Source of the DNA: Candidatus Hadarchaeales archaeon
GTDB lineage: Archaea; Hadarchaeota; Hadarchaeia; Hadarchaeales; WYZ-LMO6
Length of the DNA: 64,000 nucleotides
Direction: 5' to 3'
Assembly (NCBI GenBank): GCA_038736355.1
Contig: JAVYML010000003.1
Span: 62,001 to 126,000 of the forward strand
Both the position numbers and the translations under genes were made by a program. The first letter of the stretch is position 1, and each line of letters starts with the position of its first letter. The notes beneath the pieces are model-generated. The model worked only from the letters and a program-made list of their open reading frames with translations. It made no database searches and was not told the origin of the DNA. This document shows positions 7,333-16,405 of this stretch, piece by piece.

Positions 7333-9465
7333 TTGGTTTGTGGTTTCAGGATCCTGAGATTTGGCAGGAAGAGGGTTCTGCGCTTCGAATGCGAAACCTG
7401 TGGGGAGAGTGCAGATCCGGGGCTCTCCAGCAAGTGCATGGAGGGCTTGCTTCGGGGACTGGCTGATTGCCCCGAGGTAGAAGAGGTACAGTTTCCCGGA
7501 GCCTACGAGAAGGAATATGCGGGGGAAGAACTGAAGGGTCTGAAAAAGCTAGCTTTTCTCCTTTTCGACTGGGAACTCAGAGCAATGATGAAAACTTGTG
7601 TGGGATGTGGAAGATGCGAGGGGGAGAGGAAGAACCTCCTCTCTTCTCTTTCCTCCCGTCTTTCCCTTTCTCCCCTTCAGGCCAAGGAGAAATTGAGGGG
7701 TTTTCTCGGGGAGATGGAGGCCCTATCCAAAGGGGGAAGTGGGAAATGCAGGGAATGCCGTTCCTTCTTCCTAAAGGAGTTCTTGCGCCCCATGTGGGAA
7801 GAACTGAGAAAAACTTGTGAGGAGGTCTTCAGGGAGGGAAGGCTTGCCGGGCCCAAACTCCGCCCTTCTTTCATGTTCTCCAAGCTGAGGATGGATCCTC
7901 CACTTGGCTCGGAGCCTGTAGAGGAATACAGCTTGCCAGGAGGAAAGGTGAAAATTTACAGATATCCTCCCACTTCTCAGTTCCTCTACTTCCTCTTTCC
8001 CAACGAGTGTTTTCTTCCTCCGGACTTCGTGAGGCTTCTCCACGAGCTCAGGGAAAACCTCTTCCGGGATCCTCCTTCTTTAGAGGGTGACAGGGAAGTT
8101 CTGGAGGAAAAGATCAGGAGACTGTCGGCGAAGAGGATAGCGGAGGAGATGGGGAGGAGGGGTTGGAGGACTGGAAAGGAAGAGATATACCGTCTTTCGG
8201 AGTCCCTGACCAGGTTTACCGTGGGTTTTGGAGTGCTGGAACTCCTTTTCTCGGACGAGAAGGTCCAAGATATCTATCTGGATGCCCCACCCGGAGAGAC
8301 CCCCATTCACCTTTACCATCAGGATTTCGAGGAGTGTCTCACGAACGTTTATCCTTCGGAGGAGGAAGCGGAGCTTTTGGTTTCAAGGTTGAGGGCCCTA
8401 AGCGGCAGACCCTTTTCCGAGGCTGATCCCGTACTGGAGGCAGAGCTTGGGGAAGTGAGGATTACGGCTATAGGACCTCCCCTCAGCCCGGAAGGAAAGG
8501 CCTTTTCCTTCAGGAAACACCGCTCCTCTCCCTGGACCCTCCCCCAGTTTGTGAAAATGGGTTTTCTCGATTCTTCCACGGCTTCTCTCCTTAGCCTCTT
8601 AGTGGATGCACAGGCTTCCCTTCTCCTGACGGGTACGAGGGGCTCGGGCAAGACTTCCCTCCTCACGAGTCTCCTCTTCGAACTTCCTCCCAAGTTGAGG
8701 ATTCTCCTGCTCGAGGACACGGCCGAGCTTCCCTCTGCCTTTCTTCGCGCGTTGGGATTCAAGGTACAGACTCTTCGCATACGTTCACCGATAGGTAGAA
8801 CAGAAGTTGAACCCTCTGCGGAGGAGGCCCTGCGGACCGCCCTTAGGCTCGGAGAATCCGTGTTGGTGGTGGGAGAAGTAAGGGGCCCCGAGGCCAGAAC
8901 CCTCTTCGAAGCGATGAGGGTGGGGGCGGCGGGGAACTGCGTGATGGGAACCATCCACGGGGCCAATGCGCGGGAAGTCTTCGAGAGGGTGGTTCATGAC
9001 TTGGGAGTGCAGCCCTCTTCTTTCATGGCCGTGGATGCCGTGGTGTCAACTGCTCCCATCAGGCCCCTCGGAGGGATGAAGAAGAGGAGGAAGGTAGTGC
9101 AGGTGGCGGAGGTGGTGAAGGGGAAGGAGGGAGAGTTCAGGGAACTGGTGAGGTATGAGGTGGGGAGGGATAGATTCGTAATGAAGGGATGGAAGGCCTC
9201 AGAGCTCCTTCGTTCCGTGGCGAGGAAGTGGGGAATGGATCTCCGTACTCTCCTGTCCTATTGGAGGTTGAAGGAGAAGCTTCTCAGAACGCTCGTGGAG
9301 GCGAGTTCGAGGAAGGGGAGACCGGAGCTTCTGGAGGCTAGGTTCCTCTTCCGCTCCAATCAGAGGTTTAGGCTGCTTTGGGAGGAAGAAGTGGAGGGGG
9401 GAAGGCCCCTTCCCGAGAGAGTGGAAAAGAGGTGGAAGGAATGGTTGAGAAAAGCAGTCGAGTGA
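7333..9465 (+). CDS. Type II/IV secretion (archaeal pilus/archaellum-type) ATPase with Cys-rich N-terminus
   Basis: This 710-residue protein belongs to the GspE/TadA/FlaI ATPase superfamily, which powers assembly of type IV filaments. Walker A is GTRGSGKTS at about 434-442, the Asp box is LLLEDTAEL near 462, Walker B lies around VVGEVRGPEA, and the His box is GTIHGANAREV near 540. The N-terminal 150 residues hold cysteine pairs (C20/C23, C35, C46; C89/C92/C95; C139/C142) that look metal-binding. The TTG start at 7333 is chosen because GGAGG ends eight bases upstream and the previous stop adjoins it. The platform protein gene overlaps its 3' end. Confidence 0.88.
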   Translation: MVCGFRILRFGRKRVLRFECETCGESADPGLSSKCMEGLLRGLADCPEVEEVQFPGAYEKEYAGEELKGLKKLAFLLFDWELRAMMKTCVGCGRCEGERKNLLSSLSSRLSLSPLQAKEKLRGFLGEMEALSKGGSGKCRECRSFFLKEFLRPMWEELRKTCEEVFREGRLAGPKLRPSFMFSKLRMDPPLGSEPVEEYSLPGGKVKIYRYPPTSQFLYFLFPNECFLPPDFVRLLHELRENLFRDPPSLEGDREVLEEKIRRLSAKRIAEEMGRRGWRTGKEEIYRLSESLTRFTVGFGVLELLFSDEKVQDIYLDAPPGETPIHLYHQDFEECLTNVYPSEEEAELLVSRLRALSGRPFSEADPVLEAELGEVRITAIGPPLSPEGKAFSFRKHRSSPWTLPQFVKMGFLDSSTASLLSLLVDAQASLLLTGTRGSGKTSLLTSLLFELPPKLRILLLEDTAELPSAFLRALGFKVQTLRIRSPIGRTEVEPSAEEALRTALRLGESVLVVGEVRGPEARTLFEAMRVGAAGNCVMGTIHGANAREVFERVVHDLGVQPSSFMAVDAVVSTAPIRPLGGMKKRRKVVQVAEVVKGKEGEFRELVRYEVGRDRFVMKGWKASELLRSVARKWGMDLRTLLSYWRLKEKLLRTLVEASSRKGRPELLEARFLFRSNQRFRLLWEEEVEGGRPLPERVEKRWKEWLRKAVE

Positions 9466-11060
9466 ATTTTTTCATCCGCTCTTGCAGATGGGCAGGCAAG
9501 TGGTTGGGTAAGCGGTGGAAGGAAGATACTGAATTGGAAGAGAGTTTGAGGTTCCTAAGGTGGGAAATAGGGATGGGGGAAGTGAAGGCTTTTGCCCTCC
9601 TTTCCTCCCTCCTTTCCCTGCTTCCCCTTTTCCTTCTCTTACTCCTTTCCCCGAAGTTCCTCCCCCTCCTCCTTCTTCCTCCCTTGGTTTATTGGTGGGT
9701 TAGGACCCACCCCATTAGGCAGATGGAGAAGGAAAGGGAGAGGGGAAGGGGGGAAGTACCCAGGCTCCTGTGTGCCCTTTCTTCTTCCCTCCTCTTGAAT
9801 CCCAACTTGGAAGTAGCCGTGTCCTTTGCAGCGGAAAATGCGGAGGGGAAGATGGGACCAGAACTGAAGAGGGAACTCTCCAATTTTTTTCTGGGGATTC
9901 ATAAGGGGGCGGAGGAAGTCCTTAGAAGGTTCTCGGAGAGGTGGGGAAATCCCCCAGAGCTCTCCAAGCCTCTTCCCCTCCTCCTAGCTTCGGTGAAGAT
10001 GGGGGAGGAAGACAGGAGAAAGGCCTTGGAGCAGGCGCTGGAAACTTCTCTCGAAGAAGTGAGGGAGAGGTTGAGGAGTTTTCTGGGGTGGGTGAAGCTT
10101 CCCCTTTTCCTCCTCTATTCCTTCGGGGTAGTGCTCCCCCTTTGTCTCCTCACCTTGGTTCCGGTTTTGGGTTCCACGGGTCTCCTTTCCAGTCCCCTCC
10201 CTCTAGTCATGCTCTACGGCTTTCTTCTTCCTTCAACACTCTATCTCCTGAGCTCTTGGATTCTTTCCAAGCGTCCCCTCTTCTCATCTCCACACGATTC
10301 GCCGTCGGCTGGAATATTCTTCTTCCTTTTACCCCTCCCCCTTCTCTTTCCCCTCTTCCGTTCGCTTCCCCCCTCCGAGCCAGGGGTGTTGGGTTTTCTT
10401 TGGTTGGTAGTCCTCCTCCTTTCCCTCTACTTCCTCTCCAAGCGGGATGGGGGAGAACACCTCCGCTCGCTGGAAATGGAGGAGGATTTTCCAGGATTCC
10501 TACAAGAGCTGGGAAGTAGGTTGAGGGAAGGCAGACCGATGGAGGAAGCATTGAGAAGGGCAAGCGAGAACAGGGGGAAGCTTTGGGAGAGATGGGAGGA
10601 TTCACCTTCTAGGCTAGTAAAGGGTACTCTTTTCCTCCTTCTCGGGTTGGCAGAACGCAGCGAGAGGGCGACTGGAGAGGCAGCCCTGCAGCTTTCTTCC
10701 CATTTGAGAAAGTTGAGGGAGGTAGAGCGTTGGGGGAGGCAGGAACTGGCGGAGATTTCTTCTTCCATGCGTTCTATGGCCCTCTTCTTTTCACCCCTGA
10801 TCATCTCCTTGACCTGTCAGATGTACTCCGTTCTCTGGAAGAGGGGAATGGGTTTCTTACCCAGCTTCCTTCCCCCTCCCCTTCTCCTCTTCTTACTTGG
10901 TAGCTACCAGCTGATCCTTACCCTTTTCCTCCTCCACCTCCTTTCAGAAATGGAAGGAACGGAAAGGGGAACCCTTTTCGCTTCCGGTCTTCCCCTCTCC
11001 CTTTCGATGTTTACCCTGGGTACAATAGGTGGTGGGGCCTTCTTGAGTTTTCTCACCTAA
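9441..11060 (+). CDS. TadC/FlaJ-like type II secretion platform membrane protein
   Basis: The 539-residue product contains two copies of a T2SSF-like unit, each a cytoplasmic helical part followed by hydrophobic segments (membrane regions near residues 48-80, 205-275, 290-350 and 445-535). The second unit has the conserved look of the family around FLQELGSRLREGRPMEEAL. Such proteins form the membrane platform on which the partner ATPase works during pilus, archaellum or secretion-filament assembly. ATG 9441 lies 24 bases inside the ATPase gene and has GGTGG upstream; the frame is open earlier but that part is antisense-like and lacks family features. Confidence 0.82.
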   Translation: MVEKSSRVNFFIRSCRWAGKWLGKRWKEDTELEESLRFLRWEIGMGEVKAFALLSSLLSLLPLFLLLLLSPKFLPLLLLPPLVYWWVRTHPIRQMEKERERGRGEVPRLLCALSSSLLLNPNLEVAVSFAAENAEGKMGPELKRELSNFFLGIHKGAEEVLRRFSERWGNPPELSKPLPLLLASVKMGEEDRRKALEQALETSLEEVRERLRSFLGWVKLPLFLLYSFGVVLPLCLLTLVPVLGSTGLLSSPLPLVMLYGFLLPSTLYLLSSWILSKRPLFSSPHDSPSAGIFFFLLPLPLLFPLFRSLPPSEPGVLGFLWLVVLLLSLYFLSKRDGGEHLRSLEMEEDFPGFLQELGSRLREGRPMEEALRRASENRGKLWERWEDSPSRLVKGTLFLLLGLAERSERATGEAALQLSSHLRKLREVERWGRQELAEISSSMRSMALFFSPLIISLTCQMYSVLWKRGMGFLPSFLPPPLLLFLLGSYQLILTLFLLHLLSEMEGTERGTLFASGLPLSLSMFTLGTIGGGAFLSFLT

Positions 11061-11766
11061 CTGCCAGAAAGGTATCAAGTCCGCTCTTCCGTGGGAGATC
11101 CGTCACGTAAATTTCTTTCCTAGCGGGAAGGGAAACGTTGACCACAAGCGTCCTGCCCAAAGAAACTTCTAGCACCGAGGACTTGTGTGCATGTGCATGG
11201 ATCCAGAGGTCGGGCTGTCTTTTCTCTATTACCTCCTCCAGTTTTTTGTTCCCCATCTCAGGCCAGGAGTCTTGGTTCTCTCCTTTCAGAGTGACAAAAG
11301 TGGGGGCATAGTGGGTGAGGACCACCTTGATGTCCGTATCGAGCTCCCCCAACAACCTGTCGAGCAACTTCACTCTCTCGGCGTAAATCTTGGAGATTCC
11401 GGAAAGATGAGTGCGTTGCCAGTAAGTGGGACGGGAGAGGGATCCCTGCGAGCCTACTACACCTATTCTGGTCCCCCCCATTTCCAGCACCACGGCTTCA
11501 CTCTCTATCCAGCGAAGATCCAGCGCCAAGTATTTTTGTCTGTCTTGAAGGTATTCCTCGTTCCCAAAACAGGCCAAGACTTCCCCCCGATGGAACTTCC
11601 TTAGGATTTCTAAGAGGGGAGGGAGCTGAGTGTGGTCGTTTTTGTATACGAGGTCTCCTGCCAGCAAAAAGAGATCTACCTTTCCCATCCTCTTTAGAGC
11701 CTCACTGAAGAGGTCGAGGTATTTGGGGGAATGAATGTCTCCGGCAGCAGCAATTCTAATCCCCAA
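11053..11766 (-). CDS. Calcineurin-like metallophosphoesterase
   Basis: This 237-residue protein shows the full metallophosphoesterase motif set: GDIH at residues 9-12, GDLVYKNDH near 37-45, GNEE near 68-71, LTHYAP near 150 and HAHAH near 190. These residues bind two metal ions and cleave phosphoester bonds. The substrate is not predictable. The gene converges with the platform gene, overlapping by eight bases, and is followed on the same strand side by no obvious partner. Confidence 0.85.
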   Translation of the reverse strand: MGIRIAAAGDIHSPKYLDLFSEALKRMGKVDLFLLAGDLVYKNDHTQLPPLLEILRKFHRGEVLACFGNEEYLQDRQKYLALDLRWIESEAVVLEMGGTRIGVVGSQGSLSRPTYWQRTHLSGISKIYAERVKLLDRLLGELDTDIKVVLTHYAPTFVTLKGENQDSWPEMGNKKLEEVIEKRQPDLWIHAHAHKSSVLEVSLGRTLVVNVSLPARKEIYVTDLPRKSGLDTFLAVR

Positions 11767-11802
11767 GCTCTCCCACCCTTGCTCTCGCGCTTTTTGATCG
11801 AC

Positions 11803-12060
11803 TCACTTTAGCCTGGCTCTAAAAGCCGTGAGGGTCACGGTCCTACGAATATAGGGAATCCTTCTTATTTCGATGACGGTTCTGTCCACATCCCTCACGG
11901 GACCCTCCAGCACGCAGACCACATCGTAATCACCATGTACGAAGTCCACCATGGTTACGTTGGGCATTTTGCGTAGTTGCGGTATCACATATTCCTCCTT
12001 TCCGGGTTCCACTTCCACCAGCACGTAGGATCTTCCTGCTGGAGAGGAATCGGCGCTCAT
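11803..12060 (-). CDS. Stand-alone Lrp/AsnC ligand-binding (RAM) domain protein
   Basis: At 85 residues this protein is a lone RAM/AsnC-C domain: a beta-alpha-beta-beta-alpha-beta ferredoxin-like fold with VHGDYDVVCVLEG typical of the ligand-binding half of Lrp regulators. It has no DNA-binding helix-turn-helix. Stand-alone RAM proteins are common in archaea; they may sense amino acids and pair with full Lrp proteins, of which two are encoded in this window (17640 and 59997). It is divergent from the valyl-tRNA synthetase gene. Confidence 0.8.
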   Translation of the reverse strand: MSADSSPAGRSYVLVEVEPGKEEYVIPQLRKMPNVTMVDFVHGDYDVVCVLEGPVRDVDRTVIEIRRIPYIRRTVTLTAFRARLK

Positions 12061-12126
12061 CTACCTTTCTTTTTTGTAATTTGAGGCTTTTATAGGGACT
12101 CCCTTTCCCAACCTTTTTTTATTTCG

Positions 12127-14802
12127 ATGTTTATGCAGGTAAAGATGCAGCAATCAAAAGAGTACGATCCTAGAAGGGTGGAGGAAAAGTGGCAGAAATG
12201 GTGGGAGGAGAAGGGGATCTACAGGTTCGATCCCCAGAGCAAAGCACCCACCTACGTGATAGATACCCCTCCCCCCTATCCAAGTGGAGAATTCCATTTG
12301 GGTACGGCTTTAAACTGGACCTACATGGATATCGTGGCCAGGTACAAACGCATGAGGGGCTTCAACGTGCTCTTTCCCCAAGGCTGGGATTGCCATGGTC
12401 TTCCCACGGAAGTTCAGGTGGAAAAGAAATATGGGATAAGAAAGGGTGATCTTCCACCAGAGAAGTTCAGGGAACTCTGTGTGAAGCTCACCGAGGAAAA
12501 CATAGAGAAGATGAGAAAGGAGATGCGTTCTTTGGGCTTTTCCATAGACTGGACGAGGGAGTACAGGACGATGGATCCCTCCTATTTTTGGAGGACTCAG
12601 CTCTCCTTCGTGAAACTCTACAAACAGGGGAGGATCTATCGGGGTGAACATCCCGTCAACTGGTGCCCTAGATGCGAGACAGCCATAGCCGATGCAGAGG
12701 TGGAATATGAGGAAAAGGAGGGGAAGTTGAATTACCTGAAGTTTTCGCTGGAGGAGGGTGGAGAGCTGATCATAGCCACCACCCGCCCAGAATACTTGCC
12801 CGCTTGTGTGGCCGTTGCAGTCCATCCGGATGATGGGAGGTATAGACAATACGTGGGGAAGAGGGTGGAAGTTCCTGCTTGTGGGAGGAAGGTGGAGGTT
12901 ATTCAGGACCCAGAGGTGGATCCAAACTTCGGTACCGGTATTGTGATGATCTGTACCTATGGGGATAAGACCGACGTGAAATGGGTGGCAAGACACGGCC
13001 TTCCAGTGATAAGGTTGTTGGATGAGAGGGGAAGGATGACGGAGGAGGCGGGAAAATATGCAGGGTTGAGCGTGGAGGAGGCGAGGAAGGCCATCTTGGA
13101 GGACCTCAGGAAGGAGGGAAAGCTGCTCAGGGAGGAAAACCTCCGGCAGAGCGTAGGGGTTTGTTGGAGGTGTAAGACACCCGTGGAGATCCTGACGAAA
13201 AGACAGTGGTTCATGAGGGTTCTGGATTTGAAGGAGAAGGTAGTGGAGGAGGCGAAGAAGGTTAGGTGGGTACCAGAGTACATGGGACAGCGTTTGGTGG
13301 ATTGGGCCAATTCGATGGATTGGGATTGGGTGATTTCTAGGCAGAGGATCTTCGCCACCCCCATCCCCGTCTGGTACTGCAAGGGATGTGGTGAACCCTT
13401 GGTGGCGGAGGAGGATCAATTACCCGTGAACCCGCTCAAGGACAAACCTAGGGGGAGATGTCCGAAGTGTGGAGGTGAGGAATTCGAAGGGGAAAGGGAT
13501 GTCTTGGATACTTGGATGGACAGCTCCATCACCATCGCCGTTCATGCGGGATGGCCAGAACTCGACCGCAGGCTCTTTCCCGCGGATCTTCAACCGAACG
13601 GAACGGACATCATAAGGACTTGGGATTATTACCTTTTGGTCAGACATCTCGCTCTACTCGGTGAAACCCCTTACCGAACGGTTCTCATCAACGGGATGGT
13701 CTTTGGGGAGGATGGCAGAAAGATGTCCAAGTCTTTGGGCAATTTCATCGAGACCTCCTCAGTCTACGGAAAATACGGAGCCGATGCCCTCAGACAGTGG
13801 AGCGTGCTGGCGGCCTCCACCGGGTCCGATGTTCCCTTTTCTTGGAAGGAAGTGATACACGGTTACAGGTTCTTACAAAAGCTTTGGAACGCCGTCAGGT
13901 TTGCGGGTCCTCACCTAAGGGATGTCAGGGGGCCGGAGGGGCTCAACCTGAGGACGGTGGACAGGTGGATCCTGAGTAGGCTTCAGAAACTGGTGGAGAG
14001 GGTTACCTCCTTGCTGGAGGACTTCCAGTTCAATCAGGCCCTCATCTCCCTCCAGTCCTTCGTCTGGCACGAATTCTGCGATCTCTACATAGAGGAAATC
14101 AAGCACCGACTTTACAGCGATCGTTCCGAAGAGGTGAGATATGTGTTGAGAGAAGTGATCTCCAAAGTATGCAGACTCCTCGCCCCCTTCATTCCCCATC
14201 TCACGGAAGAAATCTACCAGACCTACCTGAGGGACGAGGGTTACGAAAGCGTCCATCTCGCCCCATGGCCTTCCCCAGAAAAGGAGAGGGTGGACGAGGA
14301 GGCGGAGAAGACGGCAGAGCTCCTTCATTCCGTGCTGGGCCTTCTACGCCGGTTCAAATCCTCCCGCGGTATCCCCCTCAACAGGGAACTGGAAGAGGTG
14401 AGGATTTACGCCTCTCCCCCGGTGCTCGAGAGGCTCAAGGAGGTGGAAGAGGATTTGGTGGCCACGGCCCACTTGAAGAGACTCTACCTCTCCTCCGAGA
14501 AACCAGAGCTGGAGGAAAGAGTGGTGTCCGTGGAACCGGACCCCTCTAGGCTGGGACCCAAGCTCCGCTCCAAGATAGGAAGGCTCGTGGAATACCTCAG
14601 GGAACATGGTAGGGAGGTGGCTAAAAGGCTGGAAAGTGGCCCAGTCACGGTGGAACTCGATGGGGAAAGGATAGAACTCGGTCCCGGGGATGTGAGGATC
14701 AGGAAAGAGGTTTTTTACCGTGGAGAAGGTGTGGAGGTAATCGGGTTACAGGAGCCTGAGCTGTTGATGGTCATCAAGGGCAGGCGTGATTCGTCCCCCT
14801 AG
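12127..14802 (+). CDS. valS: Valyl-tRNA synthetase
   Basis: The protein (891 residues from this start) is a class I aminoacyl-tRNA synthetase that charges tRNA-Val. The HIGH-type motif appears as FHLGTAL near residue 58 and the KMSKS loop as GRKMSKSLGN near 535. The N-terminal WEEKGIYRF stretch, the editing domain and the zinc-binding cysteine pairs (CPRCETA, CRKCKT-like CWRCKT, CKGCGE, CPKCGGEE) match archaeal ValRS. The start is uncertain: a T-rich TATA-like stretch at 12114-12122 lies 27 bases before ATG 12145, so translation may begin there (MQQSKEYD), leaderless. It is single-gene, divergent from the RAM-domain gene. Confidence 0.95.
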   Translation: MFMQVKMQQSKEYDPRRVEEKWQKWWEEKGIYRFDPQSKAPTYVIDTPPPYPSGEFHLGTALNWTYMDIVARYKRMRGFNVLFPQGWDCHGLPTEVQVEKKYGIRKGDLPPEKFRELCVKLTEENIEKMRKEMRSLGFSIDWTREYRTMDPSYFWRTQLSFVKLYKQGRIYRGEHPVNWCPRCETAIADAEVEYEEKEGKLNYLKFSLEEGGELIIATTRPEYLPACVAVAVHPDDGRYRQYVGKRVEVPACGRKVEVIQDPEVDPNFGTGIVMICTYGDKTDVKWVARHGLPVIRLLDERGRMTEEAGKYAGLSVEEARKAILEDLRKEGKLLREENLRQSVGVCWRCKTPVEILTKRQWFMRVLDLKEKVVEEAKKVRWVPEYMGQRLVDWANSMDWDWVISRQRIFATPIPVWYCKGCGEPLVAEEDQLPVNPLKDKPRGRCPKCGGEEFEGERDVLDTWMDSSITIAVHAGWPELDRRLFPADLQPNGTDIIRTWDYYLLVRHLALLGETPYRTVLINGMVFGEDGRKMSKSLGNFIETSSVYGKYGADALRQWSVLAASTGSDVPFSWKEVIHGYRFLQKLWNAVRFAGPHLRDVRGPEGLNLRTVDRWILSRLQKLVERVTSLLEDFQFNQALISLQSFVWHEFCDLYIEEIKHRLYSDRSEEVRYVLREVISKVCRLLAPFIPHLTEEIYQTYLRDEGYESVHLAPWPSPEKERVDEEAEKTAELLHSVLGLLRRFKSSRGIPLNRELEEVRIYASPPVLERLKEVEEDLVATAHLKRLYLSSEKPELEERVVSVEPDPSRLGPKLRSKIGRLVEYLREHGREVAKRLESGPVTVELDGERIELGPGDVRIRKEVFYRGEGVEVIGLQEPELLMVIKGRRDSSP

Positions 14803-14813
14803 TCCCTTTTAAG

Positions 14814-15005
14814 TCATCCGGGGAGGAGGGAAAGAGCCACAAGGAGGAAGAGGAGGAGGAAGAGTAGCAAGAGGGAGAAAGTTCTAGCCTTCCTCATTCT
14901 CTCCTGCTGTTTCTTGAAGAGCTCTTCACAGGAAGATGAACAGAAAAGTTTATCCCTTTCCACCGCCTTTCCACAGGAAAGGCAGTGTCTGTGGTCTTCC
15001 ACCAT
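14814..15005 (-). CDS. DUF2116-type zinc-ribbon small membrane protein
   Basis: The 63-residue protein has two zinc-binding cysteine pairs in its first half (HCLSCGKAV and FCSSSCEELF) and one hydrophobic helix at about residues 42-61. This is the architecture of the archaeal DUF2116 family, short zinc-ribbon proteins with a C-terminal membrane anchor. Function is unknown. It lies 4 bases downstream of the UMP kinase gene on the same strand and is probably co-transcribed with it. Confidence 0.7.
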   Translation of the reverse strand: MVEDHRHCLSCGKAVERDKLFCSSSCEELFKKQQERMRKARTFSLLLLFLLLFLLVALSLLPG

Positions 15006-15009
15006 CTTT

Positions 15010-15708
15010 TCACCCCGTTAAGATTTCCGTTCCAGAGTGTTCTCCTCCCTCCACTATGAGGGGTATCCTAGGGATTTCTTTCTTTCCTATTACCAAAGTC
15101 CTTATCCTTAGCTGCTGGAGGAGCTTCACGGCCACGGGATCCAAAATAGTTCTCATGCCAGGTGATACTTTTGTCCCCACCAGTTCGAGGAGTTCTTTTG
15201 TACCAATCCTATCGAGCTTTTTGGCAGTGGGGTCCAGCTTGGGATCGGAGGTATAAACTCCATCCACATCCGTCACGAAGAGGAGCAAGGAAGAATTGGT
15301 GGCTTTCGCGGCCATGGCGGCAACGGCATCGGTGGTATGTCCTGGTACTGTCCCCCCCATTACGGGAACCTTTCCCCTCAGCATCAGTTGGGAGGCTTCC
15401 CTGAAGGTGGTGGGAGGAGAAGGTTCGGAGAGGTCCCCCAGGGCCATGGCAAGCAGGCGTGCATTGAGGCGCGTGATTTCTATTCCGAGTTCATGGAGGA
15501 GCACTTCCGTTCCACCCAGTTCCTTCCCAGCCTGTATGTATTTTCTGGCGGGTTCCCCTCCTCCAACCACCACCAGTACTTCATGTTTTCTTTCCACCAG
15601 TTCCCTCACCACCTTCGCTGCAAGCTTCAAATTCTCCACATCTGGCCAGTGGGGAGAGAGCACGGAACCGCCGAAGTTCAGGGTGATTCTCACATGCCTT
15701 TGCAGCAT
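15010..15708 (-). CDS. pyrH: Uridylate kinase (archaeal UMP kinase)
   Basis: This 232-residue protein is an amino-acid-kinase-family enzyme that phosphorylates UMP to UDP. The N-terminal glycine-rich strand-loop TLNFGGSV, the VVGGGEPARKY motif near residue 49, the TTDAVAAMAA stretch near 130 and the VTDVDGVYTSDP motif near 150 are all characteristic of archaeal PyrH. The start at 15708 (MLQRHVRI) puts the first strand at the usual position; the frame continues upstream to 15801, but that part overlaps the transposase remnant and has no family similarity. Confidence 0.92.
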   Translation of the reverse strand: MLQRHVRITLNFGGSVLSPHWPDVENLKLAAKVVRELVERKHEVLVVVGGGEPARKYIQAGKELGGTEVLLHELGIEITRLNARLLAMALGDLSEPSPPTTFREASQLMLRGKVPVMGGTVPGHTTDAVAAMAAKATNSSLLLFVTDVDGVYTSDPKLDPTAKKLDRIGTKELLELVGTKVSPGMRTILDPVAVKLLQQLRIRTLVIGKKEIPRIPLIVEGGEHSGTEILTG

Positions 15709-15744
15709 TTTTAAAATAAATAGACATAAGCTGCAACATCTCTG

Positions 15745-16340
15745 ATAGAGATAGTTGAAGTGCCAAACAGCCCATATCGGGTTACGTATAACATCGAGCA
15801 TGGCTACAGAGTTTTAGAGTTTCTGGAAGCGTATGGGCTGATGCTCCGGAGGGCGATAGACGAGATATGGGATAGGATTGGGTGGGTTGAGAAATTCGGT
15901 GGATCTGGGGAACGCAGATCCTTCCGATCATACCCAAAGATGGAGCGTTCAAGAACCATTATCTGAGGGATCCGTTGATGAAGGATTGGACCTACCCAAA
16001 GCACTACGTCGACTCGGCTATTAAGCAGGCATACAGGGCAGAGACTTCATCCATAAGCCAACGACTTTTCTCTCCGGGGAATACGAGCAGAAGGTGCTCC
16101 AGATGTGGGATGATCAATGCTCCGAAGGGAGCGAAATACGAATGCAGGGGATGCGGGTTAAGGATCGATAGGCAGCTCAACGCTGCCATAAACCTGTACC
16201 TTCAGATGGAGGGAGCTTTCTCCGGGCAGGAAGCTCTTCAACGGGCTGATGAAGGCCTGGAGCGTTCACCCTGAGGGGAGGCCGATGAGGGTTCCTATGA
16301 ACTCGTGAGGGGTCCCAGGCTGGTGAACCCCAAGAGCTGC
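15745..16340 (+). pseudogene. Degenerate TnpB (IS200/IS605-type OrfB) remnant with large internal deletion
   Basis: The 5' part (15745-15940) encodes the TnpB N-terminus (PNSPYRVTYNIEHGYRVLEF). After a frameshift near 15900-15940 the other frame continues as PKDGAFKNHYLRDPLMKDW and KHYVDSAIKQAYR. The sequence then jumps directly to the C-terminal zinc finger and last RuvC motif: CSRCG at about 16098, YECRGCGLRIDRQLNAAINLY up to 16205. A third frame carries the tail ELVRGPRLVNPKSC to 16340. A normal TnpB is about 400 residues; here the central wedge and most of the RuvC domain are gone. It cannot encode an active nuclease. No TnpA gene is present. Confidence 0.8.
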
Positions 16341-16405
16341 GCAAGTCTATCCAGGACTACGTAGCTCAGAACCCTTCTTAAGCGTGCAAAAAAGAGTTAA
16401 GGGAG
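16341..16405 (+). other. Possible remnant of IS605 right end / omega-RNA region
   Basis: Beyond the TnpB C-terminal codons lies a short non-coding stretch before aRF1. In intact IS605 elements the end of tnpB and the following bases encode the omega (re)RNA and the right-end hairpin. I see only weak self-complementarity here and cannot mark the element boundary. The aRF1 Shine-Dalgarno-like AAGGGAG lies at its end. Confidence 0.25.

Noticed and set aside
7218-7466. 82-residue frame on the plus strand across the ATPase start
   Set aside because: Composition (Gly/Ser/Trp) differs from neighbours and it overlaps the well-supported ATPase gene by over 130 bases.
12310-13419. Long minus-strand frame of 369 codons inside valS
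   Set aside because: It is antisense to a clear ValRS gene and is rich in His/Pro/Leu as expected for the complement of purine-rich coding sequence.
16275-16405. CRISPR or direct-repeat array near the TnpB relic
   Set aside because: No repeated unit is visible; sequence is explained as the TnpB tail and short spacer before aRF1.
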